A DNA stretch of 7,248 bases from an uncultured Klebsiella sp. (GTDB lineage Bacteria > Pseudomonadota > Gammaproteobacteria > Enterobacterales > Enterobacteriaceae): contig CABUCP010000158.1 in assembly GCA_902490055.1 (NCBI GenBank), positions 1 to 7,248 of the forward strand, written 5' to 3'. Both the position numbers and the translations under genes were made by a program. This document shows, piece by piece, positions 1-5,851 of this stretch. Below the pieces are notes generated by a model. That model had not been told where the DNA came from. It was given only the letters and a program-made list of their open reading frames with translations, and did not search any database. Position 1 is the stretch's first letter, and every line of letters begins with the position of its first letter.

Positions 1-169
1 AAAATAGCGGCAATTGGCAGCGGTTAACCCGTAGCGATGCTGCAATTTAAATGTTCGTATTCACCATTTTTTGCCTTATTGTCTTTCTGATGGGCAAAAA
101 ACGTTTCACTTGCCCCCGCAGCGCGGTAATCTCACTATCGGCGCCAGATAATAAAGCGTCTCATTCAAA

Positions 170-182
170 TAATTACAAATTA
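170..182. promoter_or_regulatory. AT-rich 13-bp palindrome ahead of the MHS transporter gene
   Basis: The half-sites TAATT (170-174) and AATTA (178-182) form a perfect inverted repeat around a 3-base centre. The repeat ends 18 bases before the transporter ATG. Its outer T and A have the T-N11-A spacing typical of LysR-type regulator boxes. The surrounding DNA is AT-rich, so a palindrome of this size could arise by chance, and no regulator gene is visible next to it. An operator role is a guess from position and symmetry only. Confidence 0.25.
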
Positions 183-200
183 GCAACAGACAGGACAGGT

Positions 201-1523
201 ATGGACTCAACGCTTATTTCTCCCGACTCCGGCAAGGAAACGGGTTCATTAAATCGCGCTCGTCGGGCGGCATGGGGCAGCTTTGCCGGCGCCGTTGTCG
301 ATTGGTACGATTTTCTGCTGTATGGCATCACTGCCGCGCTGGTATTTAACCGCGAATTCTTTCCGCAAATTGGCCCGGCAATGGGCACGCTGGCCGCCTT
401 CGCAACCTTCGGCGTCGGCTTCCTTTTCCGCCCGCTCGGCGGCATTATCTTTGGTCATTTTGGCGACCGTTTAGGCCGTAAGCGCATGCTGATGATGACC
501 GTGTGGATGATGGGGATCGCCACCGCCTGCATCGGCCTGCTGCCTTCCTTTAATCAAATTGGCTGGTGGGCGCCGGTGCTACTGGTCATTTTGCGGGCGA
601 TCCAGGGCTTCGCCGTCGGCGGCGAATGGGGCGGCGCAGCGCTGCTGTCGGTCGAGAGCGCGCCAAAAAACAAAAAAGCCTTCTACAGTAGCGGTGTACA
701 GGTAGGCTATGGCGTTGGTCTGCTGCTCTCCACCGGTTTAGTCTCGCTCATCAGCAGCACCACCACCGATGAGCAGTTTCTTAGCTGGGGTTGGCGTTTA
801 CCGTTCCTGTTTAGCGTCGTTCTGGTGCTGGCAGCGTTATGGATCCGTAACGGCATGGCCGAATCGGCAGAGTTTGAACAACAGCAGCGCCAACCGCAGC
901 CTGCGGTGGAGAAAAAACGGCTGCCGGTCCTGGAAGCGCTGGTGCGCCATCCGGGCGCCTTCTTAATGATCATCGCCCTGCGCCTATGTGAACTGTTAAC
1001 GATGTATATCGTTACCGCCTTTGCTCTTAACTACTCGACGCAAAACCTCGGCCTGCCGCGTGAACTGTTTCTGAATATCGGCCTGCTGGTAGGTGGTATC
1101 AGCTGCATTACCATCCCCTGCTTCGCATGGCTGGCGGATAAGTTCGGCCGCCGTCGTATCTATATTACCGGCGCGCTAATCGGCACCCTCAGCGGTTTCC
1201 CGTTCTTTATGGCCCTGGAGCAGCATTCGCTGTTCTGGATCCTGTTCTTCGCCCTGATGCTAGCCAATATCGCTCATGATATGGTGGTCTGCGTGCAGCA
1301 GCCGATGTTTACCGAAATGTTTGGCGCCAGCTATCGCTACAGCGGCGCGGGCGTCGGATACCAGGTTGCCAGCGTGGTCGGCGGCGGTTTTACGCCGTTT
1401 ATCGCCGCCGCGCTGGTGACCTTTTCCGGCGGTTCGTGGCACAGCGTGGCGATTTATCTGACCGTCGGCTGCTTAATCTCCGCCATCACGGCGATATTAA
1501 TGAAAAATCGCCATCCGGCATAA
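201..1523 (+). CDS. MFS transporter, metabolite:H+ symporter (MHS) family
   Basis: This is a 440-residue inner-membrane secondary transporter, the usual length for the MHS group that includes ShiA, ProP, KgtP and YdfJ. It probably imports a small organic acid or zwitterion with protons. The first membrane helix carries the family signature DWYDFLLYG (34-42). RPLGG (77-81) and the MFS loop motif GHFGDRLGRKR (85-95) follow, then RAIQGFAVGGEWGG (132-145), another MHS hallmark. The second half repeats the loop motif as LADKFGRRR (311-319). Hydrophobic blocks fit 12 helices. The ATG at 201 is preferred because AGGA (192-195) sits 5 bases upstream and the protein then begins just before the first helix. 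An in-frame ATG at 51 would add 50 residues but has no ribosome site. The ligase-like gene follows 23 bases downstream, so the two are probably one transcript. The substrate cannot be read from sequence. No convincing sigma-70 promoter was found in 1-200. Confidence 0.95.
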   Translation: MDSTLISPDSGKETGSLNRARRAAWGSFAGAVVDWYDFLLYGITAALVFNREFFPQIGPAMGTLAAFATFGVGFLFRPLGGIIFGHFGDRLGRKRMLMMTVWMMGIATACIGLLPSFNQIGWWAPVLLVILRAIQGFAVGGEWGGAALLSVESAPKNKKAFYSSGVQVGYGVGLLLSTGLVSLISSTTTDEQFLSWGWRLPFLFSVVLVLAALWIRNGMAESAEFEQQQRQPQPAVEKKRLPVLEALVRHPGAFLMIIALRLCELLTMYIVTAFALNYSTQNLGLPRELFLNIGLLVGGISCITIPCFAWLADKFGRRRIYITGALIGTLSGFPFFMALEQHSLFWILFFALMLANIAHDMVVCVQQPMFTEMFGASYRYSGAGVGYQVASVVGGGFTPFIAAALVTFSGGSWHSVAIYLTVGCLISAITAILMKNRHPA

Positions 1524-1534
1524 GAGCGTGGTGT

Positions 1535-1542
1535 GAGGGAGG
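1535..1542 (+). promoter_or_regulatory. Ribosome binding site fixing the ligase-like gene start
   Basis: The purine run GAGGGAGG ends 4 bases before the ATG at 1547. The same frame is open from an ATG at 1436, inside the preceding transporter gene, but that position has no comparable site. This supports 1547 as the start and independent initiation after the transporter stop at 1523. Confidence 0.75.
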
Positions 1543-1546
1543 CTTC

Positions 1547-2287
1547 ATGATTGCACAACAGGATAGAGGCGGCTGGCCCGCAAGGTTCGACGCCGGCGAA
1601 TTACCGATCGTCAGTTGCGACGACCCAACGCTTGCCGAACAGCCGCTGTTTGAGCGCGCGCGCCGTGGTGAAGCCGTCGCCCAGCTCTGGCAGGCGCCGC
1701 AGGGGTTCGTGGTGCCAGGCAGTTACCGAAAATTCGCCAATCTGACCGCGGTCAGTGACGCTTTTGCCGCCCGCGGCTGGCCGGTATGGATCCGTCGCTC
1801 CGGCGGCGGACTGGTGCCGCAGGGGCCGGGGATCCTCAACCTGAGCCTCGCCTGGCCGGTGAGCCAATCGCTGGGCGAAGCCGCCGAGCCTATCTATCTA
1901 TTATTGTGTGGCATATTGCAACGCACGCTGGCGGCCCTTGGTGTCGAAAGCCATTTTCAGGCCGTCAGCGGTTCCTTCTGCGACGGGCGCTATAACCTCG
2001 CCTGCGGCGAGGGGGTAAATGCGCGCAAGATTGCCGGTACCGCCCAGTACTGGCGGCCCGAAGCCGAAAGCCAGGGGCACATCGTCCTGGCTCACGCGGT
2101 GATATTACTGGATACCGATCTGCAGGCCGCGCATCAGGCGGCCAATGATATCGAGGCGCTGCTGGGCAGCGGTAAGGTCTACCGCGCGGACAAAACCATC
2201 ACCCTCGCGGAACAGCTACCGGGCGCAGCGAAACTTACCTCGCGATTTCGTCAGGCGCTCCTCGAACAGCTACTCCAGTTGCCCTGA
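1547..2287 (+). CDS. Lipoate-protein ligase / octanoyltransferase family protein (BPL/LPL fold)
   Basis: This is a 246-residue cytoplasmic protein with the catalytic fold shared by lipoate ligases (LplA), octanoyltransferases (LipM, LipL) and biotin ligases, which transfer an acyl cofactor to a lysine of a carrier domain. RRSGGGLVPQGPGILNLSL (83-101) is the adenylate/acyl-binding loop. KIAGTAQ (161-167) contains the conserved active-site lysine (K161). GSFCDGRYNL (142-151) places a cysteine (C145) where, from memory of the family, LipL-type amidotransferases have their acyl-thioester cysteine. The C-terminal accessory domain of full-length LplA (about 340 residues) is absent. Enterobacteria normally already carry LipB and LplA, so this would be an extra, specialised enzyme. 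It follows the MHS transporter and ends 3 bases from the convergent regulator stop. Fold assignment is firm. Whether it ligates, transfers, or acts on lipoate at all is open. Confidence 0.9.
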   Translation: MIAQQDRGGWPARFDAGELPIVSCDDPTLAEQPLFERARRGEAVAQLWQAPQGFVVPGSYRKFANLTAVSDAFAARGWPVWIRRSGGGLVPQGPGILNLSLAWPVSQSLGEAAEPIYLLLCGILQRTLAALGVESHFQAVSGSFCDGRYNLACGEGVNARKIAGTAQYWRPEAESQGHIVLAHAVILLDTDLQAAHQAANDIEALLGSGKVYRADKTITLAEQLPGAAKLTSRFRQALLEQLLQLP

Positions 2288-2290
2288 GCC

Positions 2291-3292
2291 TTACCCGCGG
2301 CGGTGAGACTGGCGCACCACCAGCTCGCCGCGGCGCCAGCTTTCCAGATCGCCATTAACGCCATCAATCAGGCGGTTCAGCCCCTCTTCCACCAGCCGCT
2401 CGCGCCGCTGATCGTAGGTCGTGAGCTGCCATTCCGGCGCCGCTGCCTCTTCGATATTGTCAAATCCGACGATGCTCATGGTCACGCCGCGTTCACGTAA
2501 CGCCTGCAGGGCGCCGATAGCCAGAATGTCGTTTTCACAGAACAGCGCGGTCACGCGCTGTGCGACGGGCGTCTCATCAAGATAGGCGCATAGTGCTTCG
2601 TAGCCCCGATGGCGTAAATATTCCCCGGCAATCAACTCACAGTTCAGCGCGCAACCGGCCTGCTCCAGCGCCGTCTGGTAGCCCTCTTTACGCATCAGGT
2701 GGCGGGATGCGGTATCCGGCCCTTTCAGATAGCCGAACGCGCGGTGCCCCTGCGCCAGCAGCAGTTCGCCGATCGCCCTTCCGGCCTCCGCGCCGTCAAT
2801 ATTAACAACCTGAATATCGGGATGATCGGTGTTACGGCCAATCTGCACCAGCGGTACGCGATGGATTTCAGTGGCAATGGCAATAAGTTCCGGCGTCAGC
2901 ACTGTTGCCATAAACAGAATGCCGTCGACCTGCAGTTGATAGGCCAGCGACATAGCCATGCGGTTGTTTTGTTGTTCGGAGACGTTAATCACCAGCGCCA
3001 TGTAGCCGCGGCTTTGCAGCTGGCGGGTCACTTCATTGAGGAGCAGCACCATATTGGGGTTACGCAGTTCATCAACCGCCACGCCAATAATGTGGGTGCG
3101 CTTTTGCGTCAGGCTGCGAGCCAACAGGTTGGGCCGATAGCCAAGCGTTTTGGCCGCTTTCATCACCGCGTCCCGGGTATTGGGCTGAATAGAGGCCCCG
3201 GGGGTAAACGCGCGGGATACCGTCCATTTTGAAACTCCAGCTAATAAGGCAACATCGCTGGCGGTCGCTTTCTGTCGTTTAGTGGCGCACAT
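2291..3292 (-). CDS. LacI-family transcriptional regulator
   Basis: This is a 333-residue one-component regulator. An N-terminal helix-turn-helix (about 10-30, containing GVSKWTVSRAF) is followed by the minor-groove hinge YRPNLLARSL (52-61), then a periplasmic-binding-protein-like sensor domain ending in the family signature SIVGFDN (273-279) and LTTYDQ. In LacI numbering the recognition residues 17 and 18 are Lys and Trp (K22, W23 here), instead of Tyr and Gln. The loop before SIVGFDN is about 4 residues shorter than the usual form with VPxD. An in-frame ATG at 3322 would add 10 residues, but it lies only about 5 bases after the transcription start predicted from the upstream promoter, so 3292 is preferred; neither has a strong ribosome site. 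The gene lies after the terminator of the sugar operon and probably controls it, with the sugar or its keto-product as effector. The operon promoter lies outside the window, so no operator can be shown. Confidence 0.95.
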   Translation of the reverse strand: MCATKRQKATASDVALLAGVSKWTVSRAFTPGASIQPNTRDAVMKAAKTLGYRPNLLARSLTQKRTHIIGVAVDELRNPNMVLLLNEVTRQLQSRGYMALVINVSEQQNNRMAMSLAYQLQVDGILFMATVLTPELIAIATEIHRVPLVQIGRNTDHPDIQVVNIDGAEAGRAIGELLLAQGHRAFGYLKGPDTASRHLMRKEGYQTALEQAGCALNCELIAGEYLRHRGYEALCAYLDETPVAQRVTALFCENDILAIGALQALRERGVTMSIVGFDNIEEAAAPEWQLTTYDQRRERLVEEGLNRLIDGVNGDLESWRRGELVVRQSHRRG

Positions 3293-3333
3293 ACTCGATT
3301 CAACGGTCCTGATGAATAACATCCATAGACCGT

Positions 3334-3361
3334 AAAATACAGCAAGTTAGAATCCACTCAA
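3334..3361 (-). promoter_or_regulatory. Candidate sigma-70 promoter for the LacI-family regulator
   Basis: Read on the - strand, TTGAGT (3361-3356; 4 of 6 consensus bases) and TATTTT (3339-3334; 4 of 6) are separated by 16 bases. This predicts a transcription start near 3327, about 35 bases before the preferred ATG at 3292. The site lies just beyond the operon terminator, where the regulator would need its own promoter. Both hexamers are only moderate matches. Confidence 0.4.
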
Positions 3362-3363
3362 CT

Positions 3364-3399
3364 AAAAACGCGCCGCGCCCTCCCCCTACAGAGGGCGCG
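3364..3399 (-). terminator. Intrinsic terminator of the sugar/inositol operon
   Basis: On the - strand, CGCGCCCTC (3399-3391) pairs perfectly with GAGGGCGCG (3382-3374) around an 8-base loop, giving a 9-bp GC-rich stem. Five T residues (3368-3364) follow after 5 bases. It begins 9 bases beyond the isomerase stop codon at 3408. The stem-to-T distance is a little long, so termination may be leaky. The + strand has no T-run after the stem, so it should act in one direction only. It separates the four-gene operon from the regulator gene. Confidence 0.75.
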
Positions 3400-3407
3400 A
3401 CCCGTGC

Positions 3408-4349
3408 TTACTGACTCAGCGAGGCGTTGAGCGCATCAATCGAGGTCCGCAAACCCGCCTCAACGCTCATCGTCAAATCTTCCATTTCCAGCGAAACATC
3501 GCCGTTGTAACCGGTCATGCGCAGCACCGAGAAAAAGGTTTTCCACCACTGCAGATCCTGGCCGCAGCCGACGGCAACATAATTCCAGGTGCGGTTTTTG
3601 GTGTCGGTTACCGGCTTATACTCCAGCAGACCATCAACCTCAGCCAGCCCGCGCTCAATGCGCGCATCTTTGCCATGGACGTGATAGATCGCCCCTTCCA
3701 GCTTACGCGCCGCGGCGATCGGGTCTGCGCCCATAGCGATAAGATGGGATGGATCGAGGTTCATACCAATAATATCGCCCACTGCCTGCCGCAGGCGCAG
3801 CAACGTGGAGGGGTTATAAACCAGTTGGCTCGGGAACTCCTCCAGCGCAATTTGCGCCACGCCGTGTTCGGCGGCATGGCGGGCGAAATCCTGCCACCAT
3901 GGAATTGCCACCTGATTCCACTGGTAGTCGATAACACCCGGCATATAGTCCGGCCAGGAGACCGTCGAGGTGATCCAGTTGGGGATTTTATCTTCTGCGC
4001 AACCGCCCGGCAGGCCGCTCATCATGACGATTTTCTTGACCCCCAGTTTGCCCGCCAGCTCCAGGGTTTTATAGCTGCTGGCGGTGTGTTTCTCGCCTAA
4101 TGCGCCCGGCGCCAGCGGGTTACCCGAGCAGTTCAGCGCCACGATTCGCATATCGCGCTTCTCCAGCTCGCCGCGGAATGCCGCCAGCTTCGCCGGGGAG
4201 GCCAGCAGTTCATCGGTGGCAACATGCGGACAGGGCGACCAGCCGCCGGCGGTCATTTCAACGCCGCTAATGCCATATTGCTTCACGCGATCGAGCATTT
4301 GCACAAAACTCAGTTCGGCAAGAACATCGGTACAGAGTGCCAGTTTCAT
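3408..4349 (-). CDS. Sugar phosphate isomerase/epimerase family protein (xylose isomerase-like TIM barrel)
   Basis: This is a 313-residue cytoplasmic protein of the xylose-isomerase-like TIM-barrel superfamily, which also includes inosose dehydratase IolE, inosose isomerase IolI and tagatose epimerases. The divalent-metal ligands can be located: Glu in ALEEFP (E170 or E171), Asp and His in NLDPSH (D199, H202), His in YHVHGKD (H223/H225), and Glu near the C-terminus in SLEMED (E288). It therefore probably moves or inverts a hydroxyl next to a carbonyl, as expected for the keto-product of the upstream dehydrogenase. It is the last gene of the operon, 13 bases after the EIIA gene, with AAGGA (4360-4356) 6 bases before the ATG and a terminator just downstream. 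IolE-like dehydratase, IolI-like isomerase and keto-sugar epimerase activities cannot be separated from sequence. No truncation is evident. Confidence 0.93.
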   Translation of the reverse strand: MKLALCTDVLAELSFVQMLDRVKQYGISGVEMTAGGWSPCPHVATDELLASPAKLAAFRGELEKRDMRIVALNCSGNPLAPGALGEKHTASSYKTLELAGKLGVKKIVMMSGLPGGCAEDKIPNWITSTVSWPDYMPGVIDYQWNQVAIPWWQDFARHAAEHGVAQIALEEFPSQLVYNPSTLLRLRQAVGDIIGMNLDPSHLIAMGADPIAAARKLEGAIYHVHGKDARIERGLAEVDGLLEYKPVTDTKNRTWNYVAVGCGQDLQWWKTFFSVLRMTGYNGDVSLEMEDLTMSVEAGLRTSIDALNASLSQ

Positions 4350-4362
4350 TTTCTATCCTTCT

Positions 4363-4794
4363 TTATTTTGTATCGTCGAGGATCCGCATAAACGCTTCTT
4401 TGCTGTCGGCCGCGGCCAGCAGCGTCGTTTTGACTTCATCGTCGAGCAGGTCCGCCAGATCGGCGATAACATCGATATGTTGGTTATTGTTTGCCGCCAC
4501 GGCGACCACCAGAAAAGCCACCTTCCCCTCGCCCCAGCCGACGCCGTCGGGGAACTGAAACAGCTGAAAACCGGTTTGCAGGACCTGCTCGATGCCGTCT
4601 TTCGCACAGTGGGGCATGGCCACGCCGGCGCCGAGCCAGGTTGATAGCATTTTTTCCCGTTCAACCATTGAGGCGAAAAAGCCTTCGCCCACATAGCCGC
4701 TGGCCTGTAGCGCATCGGCAGCAATACGCAGCGCCTTGCGTTTTGAATTCGCCCGACAGCCAATGAAAATGTCGTCTTGCTTCAGGGTTAACAT
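4363..4794 (-). CDS. PTS EIIA domain protein, mannitol/fructose/Ntr type, free-standing
   Basis: This is a 143-residue single-domain phosphocarrier of the EIIA-Mtl/Fru/Ntr fold. The phosphorylatable histidine is H62 in LGAGVAMPHC (54-63). A second conserved active-site histidine is H106 in NNNQHID (102-108). In the family, HPr-phosphate phosphorylates the first histidine, and the domain passes phosphate to an EIIB or acts by binding targets. No EIIB or EIIC is present here, and the operon permease is an H+-symport type, so the partner is unknown. Length and motifs show an intact domain. The ATG at 4794 is chosen because GGAG (4805-4802) lies 7 bases upstream and the protein then starts at the usual place. 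An ATG at 4875 in the same frame would lie inside the dehydrogenase gene. Gaps of 25 bases to the dehydrogenase gene and 13 to the isomerase gene support co-transcription. A regulatory role, as for EIIA-Ntr or EIIA-Glc, is inference. Confidence 0.93.
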   Translation of the reverse strand: MLTLKQDDIFIGCRANSKRKALRIAADALQASGYVGEGFFASMVEREKMLSTWLGAGVAMPHCAKDGIEQVLQTGFQLFQFPDGVGWGEGKVAFLVVAVAANNNQHIDVIADLADLLDDEVKTTLLAAADSKEAFMRILDDTK

Positions 4795-4819
4795 GGTTTT
4801 TCTCCGCGCCGATGGCTGA

Positions 4820-5830
4820 TTAACGATACAGCGCCGGGCACTCCGGCAGCGTAACGCGGTGGGTTTGGCCATCACGCAGCGACGCTAAACCAGCATCGCA
4901 GACTTTCGCCACCACAAAACCGTCCCACGATGAAGGCCCACTCATTGCGGCCCCTGCGCTGACCCGGTCGACAAAGTGCTGTACTTCTCGGTCATAGGCG
5001 GTGGCAAAACGCTCCATACAGGTTTTGGCAATGGCGCGGGCGTAACCCTGTGCCGAACGCGTGGTACATAGCGACTGTTCGGTCAATGCGCTAATCGCAT
5101 TCTCACCCACCACTTCACAACGGATGTCATAGCCATAATCACAGTTCACAAACAGTTCATCATCGATACGCACGCCGGAGGCAGTTTCAAAAATCACGAT
5201 CAGCGGATCCTGCAAATGGGCACAGGCGCGACGGGTTTTCTTGCGTGGTTTATCCACGCGCACCGAAACGATATCTTCATTTAGCAGATAGCGAATAATG
5301 TCGATTTCATGGGTCGCCGAGTCATTGATGGCCATCTCAAGGGTGTAGCTTTCCGGCACTGAGGCGTTTCGGTGCGCGCAGTGCATGAGCAGAACCTCAC
5401 CCAACGCGCCGCTATCCAGCGTGGCCTTTAGCTGGTTATAACCGGGGTCAAAGCGGCGCATAAAGCCGAGCTGGAGCAGGCGTTTGCCGTGGGCGACTTC
5501 GGCATCAATAACCGCCTGCGCTTCTGCAGCGGTTGGGGTCAGCGGTTTCTCGCAAAACACCGGTTTCCCCAACTTCATCGCTGCGAGGATTTGCTGTTGA
5601 TGAACCGGGCCGATAGAGCAGATAAAGACCGCATCGACCTCATCGGAGTGGATCATCTCTACGGCGTCATACCATGCCGTAGCGCCATATTCGCGGGCGA
5701 TACCATCGGTAACTTCGCGGTTGATATCGCATACGGCGCTGACGCGGGCGTTTTTAATCACCGTCCGGAAGCGCTGTAGATGATCGCGCCCAATCATTCC
5801 CAATCCAATTAAACCGATATTCACAGTCAT
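4820..5830 (-). CDS. iolG: Inositol 2-dehydrogenase-type Gfo/Idh/MocA oxidoreductase
   Basis: This is a 336-residue cytoplasmic NAD-dependent dehydrogenase that closely resembles Bacillus subtilis IolG, which oxidises myo-inositol to 2-keto-myo-inositol (scyllo-inosose). The Rossmann start is GLIGLGMIG (6-14), with D35 at the end of the second strand, suiting NAD over NADP. FCEKPL (92-97) carries the catalytic Lys (K95). NDSATHEID (169-177) carries the Asp/His pair D170 and H174, matching K97, D172 and H176 of B. subtilis IolG. Other IolG-specific stretches include GFMRRFDPGY (122-131), HCAHRN (150-155) and NCDYGYDI (229-236). It follows the IolT-like permease gene by 21 bases and precedes the EIIA gene. 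Relatives oxidise scyllo-inositol, D-chiro-inositol or glucose-like sugars, so the symbol marks family and likely chemistry; the exact substrate is not proven. Confidence 0.92.
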   Translation of the reverse strand: MTVNIGLIGLGMIGRDHLQRFRTVIKNARVSAVCDINREVTDGIAREYGATAWYDAVEMIHSDEVDAVFICSIGPVHQQQILAAMKLGKPVFCEKPLTPTAAEAQAVIDAEVAHGKRLLQLGFMRRFDPGYNQLKATLDSGALGEVLLMHCAHRNASVPESYTLEMAINDSATHEIDIIRYLLNEDIVSVRVDKPRKKTRRACAHLQDPLIVIFETASGVRIDDELFVNCDYGYDIRCEVVGENAISALTEQSLCTTRSAQGYARAIAKTCMERFATAYDREVQHFVDRVSAGAAMSGPSSWDGFVVAKVCDAGLASLRDGQTHRVTLPECPALYR

Positions 5831-5834
5831 ATGT

Positions 5835-5840
5835 TCCTCC
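5835..5840 (-). promoter_or_regulatory. Ribosome binding site fixing the dehydrogenase start
   Basis: On the - strand GGAGGA (5840-5835) is followed by 4 bases and the ATG at 5830. Another in-frame ATG at 5842 overlaps this site and would add only four residues (MEEH), so 5830 is the better start. Confidence 0.75.
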
Positions 5841-5851
5841 ATGTCGCTAAT

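Noticed and set aside
3..50. Possible C-terminal end of an upstream gene: an open + frame of 15 codons ending in TAA at 48-50
   Set aside because: A frame this short is often open by chance and the residues match no family I recognise. Sequence upstream of the window would decide it.
110..173. Promoter-like hexamers ahead of the MHS gene (GATAAT at 147-152, AATAAT at 168-173, TTGCCC at 110-115)
   Set aside because: Neither good -10 match has a reasonable -35 at 16-18 bases, and TTGCCC pairs only with a poor -10. AT-rich DNA gives such matches freely.
51..200. A 50-residue N-terminal extension of the MHS transporter from an ATG at 51, with a hydrophobic start
   Set aside because: No ribosome site precedes position 51, the composition looks like AT-rich leader DNA, and AGGA plus ATG at 201 gives the standard family length and N-terminus.
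1436..1546. Longer start for the ligase-like gene overlapping the transporter gene
   Set aside because: The extra residues come from the transporter coding sequence in another frame, and a strong GAGGGAGG site stands just before the ATG at 1547.
2699..3232. A 177-codon open frame on the + strand opposite the regulator gene
   Set aside because: It lies entirely antisense to a clear LacI-family gene, has no recognisable domain, and is typical of GC-rich shadow frames.
3675..4644. Open + frames opposite the isomerase and EIIA genes
   Set aside because: They overlap well-supported genes with intact motifs on the - strand and show no domain or ribosome site.
4795..4875. A 27-residue N-terminal extension of the EIIA protein reading into the dehydrogenase gene
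   Set aside because: The extension is arginine-rich, shadows the dehydrogenase coding sequence, and GGAG is correctly spaced before the ATG at 4794.
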